A DNA stretch of 64,000 nucleotides from Tenacibaculum pacificus (GTDB lineage: Bacteria; Bacteroidota; Bacteroidia; Flavobacteriales; Flavobacteriaceae): the NCBI RefSeq assembly GCF_027941775.1, contig NZ_CP115917.1, positions 2,461,001 to 2,525,000 of the forward strand. Direction: 5' to 3'. The translations under genes and the position numbers were made by a program. The notes beneath the pieces are model-generated. The model was not told where the DNA came from. It saw only the letters and a list, made by a program, of their open reading frames with translations, and searched no databases. Positions 1 to 7,193 of this stretch are shown piece by piece; the first letter of the stretch is position 1; each line of letters begins with the position of its first letter.

Positions 1-425
1 GCTAAATCAGCAAAATCAACAACAGTGTCATCAATTACTTTTTCGTATCTTTCTTTATCCCAAATTTCAATAATATTAACAGCTGAAGAAAGCACTATTT
101 GCTTACTAATACCTGCAAATAAACATAAGTTTTTTGGAATTAATAACCTACCTGAAACATCTACTTCTAGCATTTTTACACCAGCAGTAAACCTTCTTAT
201 AAAGTCATCATTTTTTTTTACAAATCTATTTAATTTATGAATTTTACACATCACTAAATTCCACTCTTCCATTGGGTATAACTCCAAGCAAGGCTGAAAA
301 ACAGACCTTTTAATAACAAACCCATTTAACAACACATCAGATAGTTGTTTCTTGAAAGCTGATGAGAACATAAACCTCCCTTTAGTATCAACTTTACATT
401 CGTATGTTCCTATTAAATTTATCAA
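1..425 (-). CDS. mraZ: MraZ transcriptional regulator (partial, cut by left window edge)
   Basis: MraZ is the DNA-binding regulator that heads the division and cell-wall (dcw) cluster and represses its own promoter. The minus strand reads NLIGTYECKVDTKGRFMF near the start and a second AbrB-like half, EVDVSGRLLIPKNL, about 80 residues later. These are the two MraZ half-repeats that build the swapped-hairpin fold. About 141 codons are visible and the family is about 150, so only the last few residues are missing. I chose the TTG at 425 because an in-frame stop lies three codons upstream and the next ATG would remove the conserved GTYECKVD. The gene reads out of the window to the left, where mraW and the rest of dcw would be expected. 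It is divergent from the hydrolase gene and preceded by an MraZ-type operator. Confidence 0.93.
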   Translation of the reverse strand, partial: MINLIGTYECKVDTKGRFMFSSAFKKQLSDVLLNGFVIKRSVFQPCLELYPMEEWNLVMCKIHKLNRFVKKNDDFIRRFTAGVKMLEVDVSGRLLIPKNLCLFAGISKQIVLSSAVNIIEIWDKERYEKVIDDTVVDFADL

Positions 426-448
426 TTTAAAAAGTCAGTAGTTTGCAT

Positions 449-456
449 CAAAAATA
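449..456 (-). promoter_or_regulatory. -7 promoter element of mraZ
   Basis: The minus strand reads TATTTTTG, matching the Bacteroidota -7 consensus TAnnTTTG. It would place the transcription start about 17 nt upstream of the mraZ start codon. The three MraZ-type repeats lie directly upstream, over the expected -33 and spacer region, which fits repression by promoter occlusion. No clear -33 TTG was seen. Confidence 0.55.
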
Positions 457-463
457 AAAAAAA

Positions 464-493
464 ATACCACTTATTCCCACTTTACACCACTTT
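464..493 (-). promoter_or_regulatory. MraZ operator: three 10-bp direct repeats
   Basis: The minus strand reads AAAGTGGTGT, AAAGTGGGAA and TAAGTGGTAT back to back, three repeats with exact 10-bp (one helical turn) spacing. This matches the known MraZ box architecture of TGGGN-type or AAAGTG-type repeats spaced by 10 bp upstream of mraZ in other phyla. The position directly upstream of the -7 element and of mraZ supports autoregulation. Confidence 0.85.
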
Positions 494-594
494 GTTAATA
501 AGTTTTGATTTCACCATTAAAAACTGATTACTAGCTCTTTTAACGACAACTAGAAGCATCAAATAATAAAACTGAAAATTTAACAAAAAAGGAC

Positions 595-602
595 TACATT
601 TG
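595..602 (+). promoter_or_regulatory. -7 promoter element of the hydrolase-engB genes
   Basis: TACATTTG matches TAnnTTTG. It overlaps a TTG at 600 that could otherwise be read as a start codon. If this is a promoter, transcription starts near 609 and the coding region must begin downstream, at the ATG at 627. Confidence 0.5.
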
Positions 603-626
603 TCATTAAGTCAAACTGATAAATTA

Positions 627-1391
627 ATGGGTGATTTTTTAAAGAAAGAGGGCAAATTTACATATGCAGAAGCAGGAGAAGGAAAAGCATTAGTCGTATT
701 ACACGGATTAATGGGTGCTCTAAGTAATTTTGATGAAACATTTAAACATTTTTCTGAAAAAGGGTATAGGGTTTTAATACCTGAACTACCTTTATATACA
801 CTACCGCTAATAAAAACAAATGTAAAAAACTTAGCAGATTATGTACATGATTTTATTGAATACAAAGGTCTTAAAGACGTTGTTCTTTTAGGAAATTCAT
901 TAGGTGGACATATTGCTTTATATTACACAAAGCATTACCCTGAAGATGTAGGTGCTATCGTTTTAACAGGTAGTTCTGGTTTGTATGAAAAATCAATGGG
1001 AGATAGTTACCCTAAAAGAGGTAATTATGAATATATTGAAAACAAAGCTAGAGAGGTTTTTTACGACCCTAAAATTGCAACAAAAGAACTTGTAGATGGT
1101 ATTTATGCTATTGTAAGTGATAGAGTTAAAGCTTTAAAAACTTTATCTATTGCTAAAAGTGCTATTCGTCATAATATGGCGAATGACTTACCAAATATGC
1201 ACCAACCAACCTGTCTTATTTGGGGAAAACAAGACGGAGTCACACCACCTGAAGTTGCAGAAGATTTCCATAAAATATTACCAGATTCAGATTTATTTTG
1301 GATTGATAAATGTGGGCATGCAGCAATGATGGAAACTCCTCAAGAATTTAATGAAATTTTAGAAAGCTGGCTTTCTAAAAGAAATTTATAA
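627..1391 (+). CDS. Alpha/beta hydrolase
   Basis: An alpha/beta-fold serine hydrolase of 254 residues, probably an esterase; the substrate is unknown. The oxyanion-hole motif HGLMG lies at 26-30 and the nucleophile elbow GNSLGGH has Ser91. Asp203 in WGKQDGVTP and His231 in CGHAAMMETP complete the triad. There is no signal peptide, so it is probably cytoplasmic. An in-frame TTG at 600 would add nine residues, but it lies inside a TAnnTTTG promoter element, so I prefer the ATG at 627. It is followed after 17 bp by engB, with which it is probably cotranscribed. This gene beside engB and mraZ is, from memory, a common arrangement in Flavobacteriaceae. Confidence 0.85.
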   Translation: MGDFLKKEGKFTYAEAGEGKALVVLHGLMGALSNFDETFKHFSEKGYRVLIPELPLYTLPLIKTNVKNLADYVHDFIEYKGLKDVVLLGNSLGGHIALYYTKHYPEDVGAIVLTGSSGLYEKSMGDSYPKRGNYEYIENKAREVFYDPKIATKELVDGIYAIVSDRVKALKTLSIAKSAIRHNMANDLPNMHQPTCLIWGKQDGVTPPEVAEDFHKILPDSDLFWIDKCGHAAMMETPQEFNEILESWLSKRNL

Positions 1392-1408
1392 TAGCATAAC
1401 TTATATTT

Positions 1409-2021
1409 ATGAAAATAAGATCTGCAGATTTTGTAATGAGTAACAGTAATGTTATGAAAGCTCCAAAGGATAGAATTCCTGAATATGCTTTTATAGGTCG
1501 CTCAAATGTGGGGAAATCTTCGTTAATCAACATGTTGATGCAACGTAAAGATTTAGCCAAAACTTCTGGTAAACCAGGAAAAACTCAACTGATAAATCAC
1601 TTTAAAATAAACCAAGAATGGTTTTTAGTCGATTTACCAGGATATGGGTATGCTCAAATATCTAAAAAGAAAAGAACTATTTTTCAATTTTTTATTGAAA
1701 ACTATTTCAAAGAAAGAGAACAACTTGTTTTTACTTTTGTTTTAATCGATTCTCGTCACGATCCGCAAAAGATTGATTTAGAATTTATGCAGTTTTTAGG
1801 TGAAAATCAAATTCCTTTTGGTATCGTTTTTACAAAAGCCGATAAATTAGGAACAACTAAAATAAACAATCAAATAGCAAACTATAAAAAAGAAGTTGCT
1901 AAAACACTGGGAAATACTTCCTACTTCTTTTCTTACTTCATCAGAAACAGGTTTAGGACGTGAAGAATTTTTAGAATTCATTGATAAGACCAATGAAACT
2001 ATTCTTAAAGATTTTAAATAA
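1409..2021 (+). CDS. engB: Ribosome biogenesis GTPase EngB/YsxC (frameshifted near 1907)
   Basis: EngB is a TRAFAC GTPase needed for assembly of the large ribosomal subunit and is usually essential. G1 is GRSNVGKSS at residues 30-38, G3 is DLPGYG at 75-80 and G4 is TKAD at 142-145. The frame that starts at 1409 then loses homology after EVAKT and stops at 1963. The +1 frame continues with W-E-I-L-P-T-S-F-L, then the G5 motif TSSETG and EEFLEFIDKTN, and stops at 2021. Dropping one base at about 1905-1907 (ACA-C-TGG) gives a normal 203-residue protein. It is either a one-base sequence error or a real mutation truncating the protein at 184 residues with a wrong tail. The promoter is probably shared with the upstream hydrolase. 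Confidence 0.9.
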
Positions 2022-2052
2022 ATTACCAATACAACATTTTACATCTTAAAAA

Positions 2053-2739
2053 ATGCACTCTACTAAAGATAATTTACAAGTTTTACATGAAGATAATCAT
2101 TTAGTGATTATTAATAAAAGAGCTGGTGATATTGTTCAGGGTGATAAAACAGGCGATAAACCATTGTCTGATGTTGTTAAAGAATACATCAAAGAAAAAT
2201 ACGACAAACCTGGTGCTGTTTATTTAGGTACAGTTCACCGATTAGACAGACCAACTTCAGGTGTTGTAATTTACGCCCGTACTTCAAAAGCTTTAGAGCG
2301 TTTGAATAAAATGTTACGTGATAAAATCATCAAAAAAACATATTGGGCGGTTGTGAAAGATCAACCAAATAAATCTGAAGATACACTTATTAGTTTTTTA
2401 AAGAAAAACCCGAAGAATAACAAATCTACATCATATCCGAAGGAAATTGACGGTAGTAAAAAAGCAATTCTTCATTATAAAGTTATCAAAAAATTAGATA
2501 ATTATTCTTTATTAGAAATTGATTTAGAAACAGGTCGTCATCATCAAATTCGAGTGCAATTATCAAACATTGGTTGTATAATAAAAGGAGATTTAAAATA
2601 CGGTTCTAAAAGAAGTAACAAAGACGGAGGTATTCATTTACGTACTCGTAAAATTGAATTTATTCATCCTGTAAGTAAAGAACTTATCAAAGTTACAGCT
2701 CCAACACCAAAAGACCCAATTTGGGACTCTTGCTCATAA
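2053..2739 (+). CDS. RluA-family RNA pseudouridine synthase
   Basis: It isomerises uridine to pseudouridine in rRNA or tRNA; the target site cannot be told from sequence. The catalytic motif HRLDRPTSG has Asp65. GRHHQIRVQL further on is the conserved RluA/RsuA Arg-His segment that contacts RNA. At 228 residues it is a single catalytic domain with no N-terminal S4 domain, as in the short RluA/YqcB-like members. It starts 31 bp after the restored engB stop in the same direction, so it may be in the same transcript. Confidence 0.88.
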   Translation: MHSTKDNLQVLHEDNHLVIINKRAGDIVQGDKTGDKPLSDVVKEYIKEKYDKPGAVYLGTVHRLDRPTSGVVIYARTSKALERLNKMLRDKIIKKTYWAVVKDQPNKSEDTLISFLKKNPKNNKSTSYPKEIDGSKKAILHYKVIKKLDNYSLLEIDLETGRHHQIRVQLSNIGCIIKGDLKYGSKRSNKDGGIHLRTRKIEFIHPVSKELIKVTAPTPKDPIWDSCS

Positions 2740-2795
2740 CATTAAATATTTTTAAAATTCATCGTTAAATTTGTATCTTTAAATAAATTCTAACA

Positions 2796-4169
2796 ATGAA
2801 TATTCCTGAATTAATACAAGCACAAAAAAACTTTTTTGCAACACAGCAAACTAAAAATATTTCTTTTAGAGTAAATGCTTTAAAAAGACTTCAGAAAGAA
2901 CTCATAAAAAGAGAAAATGACATTATTAAAGCTTTATATGCTGATTTTAAAAAATCAGCATATGAAGCCGTAATGACTGAAACTTCCATTGTTTTAGCTG
3001 AATTAAAAATGGCGATTAAAAACTGTCATTCTTGGAGCAAACCAAAACGAGTTTTACCATCGCTTTTAAATTTTCCTTCATCAGCAAAAATATATAAAGA
3101 ACCCTACGGAACTACATTAATTATTGCACCTTGGAATTATCCGCATCAATTAGCTTTTGCGCCACTTTTAGGTGCAATTACAGCAGGAAATACCATCATT
3201 TTAAAACCATCAGAATTAACACCACACGTAAGTAAAATTACCAAAGAAATTATAGAAGCCGTATTTGATAAAAATCACGTGGCAGTTATTGAAGGTGGCA
3301 TTGCTGTTTCTCAAGAATTATTAGCACAACGCTGGGATTATATTTTTTTTACAGGAAGTGTGCCTGTTGGAAAAATTGTAGCAAAAGCGGCTGCCGAACA
3401 CCTTACTCCTATCACTTTAGAATTAGGCGGAAAAAGTCCTTGTATTATTGATGAAACGGCTAATATTCCACTAACGGCAAAACGTTTAGTTTGGGGTAAA
3501 TTTCTAAATGCAGGACAAACATGTATTGCTCCTGATTATTTATTGATTCATAAATCAGTAAAAGAAAATTTTATAAAGCATTTTAAAGAGGAAATAATAA
3601 ATGCTTATGGAGAAAACCCTCAAAATTCTAGCGATTTCCCTAGAATTGTAAATACTCGTAATTTTGATAGATTAGCCTTACTTTTAAAAGATGAAAACTG
3701 CATAATTGGAGGGCAAACAGATAGAGAAAAGCGCTATATTTCACCAACACTTATTGATGAACCAAGCTTAAATAGTGAGGTTATGAAAGAGGAAATATTT
3801 GGTCCTATACTTCCTTTAATTTCATATCAAAAAGAAGAAGATTTTGATAAAATAATTTCTAATTATAATAAGCCTTTAGCCTTGTATGTTTTTACAACAC
3901 GTAATAGTTTTACTAAAAAGATAATTGCAAAATATTCTTTTGGCGGAGGAACAATTAATGATACAACTGTACATTTTGCTAATCATCGTTTACCTTTTGG
4001 TGGCGTTGGCGAAAGTGGCATTGGTAGCTATCACGGAAAACAAAGTTTTGAAACTTTTTCTCATCAAAAAGGAGTCGTTACCAGAAAAAACTGGCTAGAT
4101 ATCCCTGTACGATATGCGCCTTATAAAGGAAAATTAAAACAATTAAAGATGTTATTAAAAATAAGTTAA
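2796..4169 (+). CDS. Aldehyde dehydrogenase (NAD(P)-dependent)
   Basis: It oxidises an aldehyde to the acid. At 457 residues it matches the short ALDH class 3-like group (fatty or aromatic aldehydes). PWNYP near 112 and GGKSP at 211-215 are cofactor and fold motifs. The general-base Glu209 lies in LELGG and the catalytic Cys243 in GQTCIAP. The C-terminal PFGGVGESGIG motif is intact. There is no signal peptide. The start ATG lies about 20 bp downstream of TA-rich elements (TAAATTTG at 2766-2773) that resemble a -7 box, so it may have its own promoter. Confidence 0.9.
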   Translation: MNIPELIQAQKNFFATQQTKNISFRVNALKRLQKELIKRENDIIKALYADFKKSAYEAVMTETSIVLAELKMAIKNCHSWSKPKRVLPSLLNFPSSAKIYKEPYGTTLIIAPWNYPHQLAFAPLLGAITAGNTIILKPSELTPHVSKITKEIIEAVFDKNHVAVIEGGIAVSQELLAQRWDYIFFTGSVPVGKIVAKAAAEHLTPITLELGGKSPCIIDETANIPLTAKRLVWGKFLNAGQTCIAPDYLLIHKSVKENFIKHFKEEIINAYGENPQNSSDFPRIVNTRNFDRLALLLKDENCIIGGQTDREKRYISPTLIDEPSLNSEVMKEEIFGPILPLISYQKEEDFDKIISNYNKPLALYVFTTRNSFTKKIIAKYSFGGGTINDTTVHFANHRLPFGGVGESGIGSYHGKQSFETFSHQKGVVTRKNWLDIPVRYAPYKGKLKQLKMLLKIS

Positions 4170-4277
4170 TCATTTTTTAAATAACTTCAGTTACGAAAGG
4201 TTTTCTTCAAAGATAACAGAGATTTAATTCGTATTTTTGGAATTCAATAAATCGATTTCTTAGATGAAAAAATTCAA

Positions 4278-5414
4278 ATGGTTGACCTACAAGGTCAATA
4301 TGCAAAAATAAAACCACAAGTAAATAAAGCTTTTGAGAGTGTTTTAGACACTGCCTACTATATTGGAGGTCCTGAGGTTAAAGGATTCGGAAGCGATTTA
4401 GAAAAATATTTAGACGTAAAACACGTAATTCCATGTGCTAACGGAACTGATGCTCTGCAAATAGCAATGATGGGTTTAGGTTTAGAACAAGGTGATGAAG
4501 TTATTACTGCTGATTTTACTTTTGCTGCAACTGTTGAAGTTATTGCTTTATTAAAGCTAACTCCTGTTTTAGTTGATGTAGATGCAGATACTTTTAACAT
4601 TAATATTGAAGCTTTAAAAAAGGCTATTACACCAAAAACAAAAGCAATTGTTCCTGTTCATTTATTTGGTCAGTGTGCAAATATGGAAGCGGTAATGGAA
4701 ATTGCCAAAGAACATAATTTATTTGTTATTGAGGATAATGCTCAAGCAATTGGAGCAGACTATACTTTTTCTGACGGAACAAAAAAGAAATCTGGAACTA
4801 TTGGAAATGTAGGTACAACATCTTTTTTCCCTTCTAAAAACTTAGGTTGTTATGGTGATGGTGGTGCAATTTTCACTAATGATGATGATTTAGCTCATAC
4901 AATTAGAGGAATTGTAAACCACGGAATGTACAAGCGTTATTATCATGATGTTGTTGGTGTAAATTCTCGTTTAGACAGCTTACAAGCAGCTGTTTTACAA
5001 ATAAAATTACCTTTATTAGACAGTTTTTGTGATGCTCGTAGAAAAGCTGCTAGATATTATAATACTGCTTTTGCTAATAATACAAATATTATAACTCCAA
5101 CGACTAGCTCTTGTGGTACAACGATGTGTGATAACTGTAATTGTCATGTTTTTCATCAGTATACTTTAAAAATTACAAACGGAAAACGTAATGAATTACA
5201 TCAACATTTATTAGACAATAATATTCCGAATGCAATTTATTACCCTGTGCCGTTACATGCTCAAAAAGCATATAAAGATGCACGTTATAACGAAGATGAT
5301 TTTAAAGTTACAAATCAATTAATTGATGAAGTAATTTCATTACCAATGCACACCGAATTAGATGAAGAGCAATTGGCTTTTATTACTAAAACAATTTTAG
5401 ATTTTTTAGGATAA
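4278..5414 (+). CDS. DegT/DnrJ/EryC1 family sugar aminotransferase
   Basis: A PLP-dependent aminotransferase acting on nucleotide-linked keto-sugars, used in surface polysaccharide synthesis. CANGTDALQ near 53-61 binds the cofactor phosphate, and SFFPSKNLG holds the Schiff-base Lys187. NHGM and RLDSLQAA are further family motifs. A cysteine-rich insert CGTTMCDNCNCH sits at residues 279-290, just before the conserved VFHQY. The start is doubtful: an ATG at 4264 followed by six A would read M-K-K-I-Q-M-V-D-L, the usual family start, only with seven A, so one A may be missing. galE, another sugar-nucleotide enzyme, lies two genes downstream on the same strand with short gaps. Confidence 0.88.
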   Translation: MVDLQGQYAKIKPQVNKAFESVLDTAYYIGGPEVKGFGSDLEKYLDVKHVIPCANGTDALQIAMMGLGLEQGDEVITADFTFAATVEVIALLKLTPVLVDVDADTFNINIEALKKAITPKTKAIVPVHLFGQCANMEAVMEIAKEHNLFVIEDNAQAIGADYTFSDGTKKKSGTIGNVGTTSFFPSKNLGCYGDGGAIFTNDDDLAHTIRGIVNHGMYKRYYHDVVGVNSRLDSLQAAVLQIKLPLLDSFCDARRKAARYYNTAFANNTNIITPTTSSCGTTMCDNCNCHVFHQYTLKITNGKRNELHQHLLDNNIPNAIYYPVPLHAQKAYKDARYNEDDFKVTNQLIDEVISLPMHTELDEEQLAFITKTILDFLG

Positions 5415-5418
5415 AAAA

Positions 5419-5832
5419 ATGATAAATCAAAAAATAAAAACACTTAAAATAATTCATCTTGCCTTAATAGCAGGAGTTACTTTAACCTATTTTTTAATGG
5501 GCGATTTTAAAAACATCTTAAATATAGAAATAGATGATGCTTCTTTAATATATTCATTTATTCCTGCGGTAGCTTATGTTTTAAGTAACTTTATATTTAA
5601 AAATACTTTAAAAGGAATTAAAAAAGAAAGTACTGATAATGAAAAATTTACTATTTATCAAAGTGCTTCTATTTTTAAGTGGGCTATAATAGAGATTGCT
5701 TGTTTTTTGATTCTTCTTTTAAAACCCGATTTTATTCTTTTTGGTGTTATTCTTTTATTTTATATGATTTTATTAGCACCTAAAGAAGATAAAATATTTC
5801 AACTTTTGGATATTAAAAATTCAAACATTTAA
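5419..5832 (+). CDS. Small integral membrane protein, function unknown
   Basis: A 137-residue protein I do not recognise. It has about four hydrophobic segments: roughly 10-27, 45-60, 85-102 and 106-122. Short Lys-rich loops lie between them and a charged tail (APKEDKIFQLLDIK) follows the last segment. There are no catalytic motifs. It starts 5 bp after the aminotransferase stop and ends 9 bp before galE, so the three are almost certainly cotranscribed. A link to envelope sugar metabolism is inference from position only. Confidence 0.7.
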   Translation: MINQKIKTLKIIHLALIAGVTLTYFLMGDFKNILNIEIDDASLIYSFIPAVAYVLSNFIFKNTLKGIKKESTDNEKFTIYQSASIFKWAIIEIACFLILLLKPDFILFGVILLFYMILLAPKEDKIFQLLDIKNSNI

Positions 5833-5840
5833 AAAATACT

Positions 5841-6848
5841 ATGAAAAAGATATTAGTTACTGGTGGATTAGGTTTTATAGGTTCACATACTGTTGTCGAA
5901 TTACAAAATAAAGGTTTTGAAGTTGTTATTATTGATGATTTATCAAACTCTAAAATAACTGTTTTAGATAAAATTACAGAAATTACAGGTGTAAAACCCG
6001 ATTTTCATCAATTAGATTTACGTATAAAATCAAACGTTACTAATTTTTTCAACAATAATACTATTGATGGAATTATTCATTTTGCTGCTTTTAAAGCCGT
6101 TGGAGAAAGTGTTCAAAATCCGTTAGATTATTACGAAAACAACATCGGAAGTTTAGTTTATTTACTACAAGAAATCAGAAATAGAAAAATTGATAATTTC
6201 ATTTTCAGTTCATCTTGCACCGTTTACGGACAAGCCGATGAATTACCAATTACCGAAAATGCGCCTACAAAACCTGCTGAATCTCCTTACGGAAACACAA
6301 AGCAAATTGGTGAAGAAATTATAAAAGATAGCTGTGATGCCTATAATATAAATGCTATTGCATTACGTTATTTTAATCCGATTGGCGCACACGATAGCCT
6401 TAAAATTGGCGAATTACCTTTAGGAGTTCCTCAAAATTTAATTCCGTATGTAACACAAACTGCAGTAGGAATCAGAAAAGAATTATCTGTTTTTGGTGAT
6501 GATTACGAAACTCCTGACGGAACAGCAATTCGTGATTATATTCACGTGGTCGATTTAGCAAAAGCACATATTGCTGCGTTAAATCGTTTATTAGAAAAAA
6601 AGAACAAAACTAATTTTGAGTTTTTTAATGTAGGTACAGGAACAGGAAGTTCGGTTTTAGAGGTTATCAATTCATTTGAAAAAGTTACCAATAAAAAACT
6701 AAACTATAAAATTGTTGAAAAACGAGCAGGTGATATTACCGCTGCATATGCAGACACTACCATTGCTAATAAAGAGTTGAATTGGAAAACTGAAAAAACC
6801 TTAGAAGATGCTTTATTATCTTCTTGGAAATGGCAAGAAAATCAATAA
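5841..6848 (+). CDS. galE: UDP-glucose 4-epimerase
   Basis: It interconverts UDP-glucose and UDP-galactose using bound NAD and feeds galactose into polysaccharides. It is an extended short-chain dehydrogenase/reductase of 335 residues (family about 338). The Rossmann motif GGLGFIGSH lies at 8-16, HFAAFKAVGES near 81, SSCTVYG near 125 and the catalytic YGNTK about 150. LRYFNPIGAH and the RDYIHVVDLA segment are typical of GalE. It is the last gene of the run from the aminotransferase and is followed by a strong terminator. Confidence 0.93.
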   Translation: MKKILVTGGLGFIGSHTVVELQNKGFEVVIIDDLSNSKITVLDKITEITGVKPDFHQLDLRIKSNVTNFFNNNTIDGIIHFAAFKAVGESVQNPLDYYENNIGSLVYLLQEIRNRKIDNFIFSSSCTVYGQADELPITENAPTKPAESPYGNTKQIGEEIIKDSCDAYNINAIALRYFNPIGAHDSLKIGELPLGVPQNLIPYVTQTAVGIRKELSVFGDDYETPDGTAIRDYIHVVDLAKAHIAALNRLLEKKNKTNFEFFNVGTGTGSSVLEVINSFEKVTNKKLNYKIVEKRAGDITAAYADTTIANKELNWKTEKTLEDALLSSWKWQENQ

Positions 6849-6869
6849 AATAATTTTTTTATAATTATT

Positions 6870-6911
6870 AAAAACAGGATTCAATATTTTTTTATTGAGT
6901 CCTGTTTTTTT
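6870..6911 (+). terminator. Intrinsic terminator after galE
   Basis: An inverted repeat pairs AAAACAGGA and TCAATA with TATTGA and TCCTGTTTT, followed by a T run. It ends a few bases before a dispersed repeat element. Confidence 0.8.
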
Positions 6912-6916
6912 TATTA

Positions 6917-7007
6917 GAAGCAATTTCCCGCTTTCCGCACTCGCTTTTTTTATTTTTTCGAAAAGAAAAATAAAAAAGAGCTCAAACAATTGCTTCAATC
7001 GGGGCTA
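6917..7007 (-). repeat. Dispersed structured intergenic repeat, copy 1 (91 bp)
   Basis: On the minus strand it begins TAGCCCCGATTGAAGCAATT and ends GCGGGAAATTGCTTC. It is identical in length to copy 2 at 9896-9986 and differs from it at one base. GAAGCAATT near the start pairs with AATTGCTTC at the end. An inner T-rich/A-rich stem of about 12 bp lies between the conserved arms, and CCCCG could pair with CGGG across the outer stem. It lies between the galE terminator and the next gene's leader. Confidence 0.88.
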
Positions 7008-7193
7008 GAAATACATCTCTAATTGATAATATTATTTTTATATCAAAAAACTTCTTAACATTAATTAATCAATTTAAAAACTTTCTATATACACTAGAGC
7101 GCCTAAAAACTAAATTCATTAATTATTACTTATAGTTGTATTTACATTAAATTTAAAGAAACATCAGAGTTTTGCTCAAAATAAAAACAACTG

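Noticed and set aside
25..240. Open frame of 71 codons on the plus strand at the left edge
   Set aside because: It is antisense to mraZ, whose minus-strand product is clearly recognisable; the plus-strand product shows no homology.
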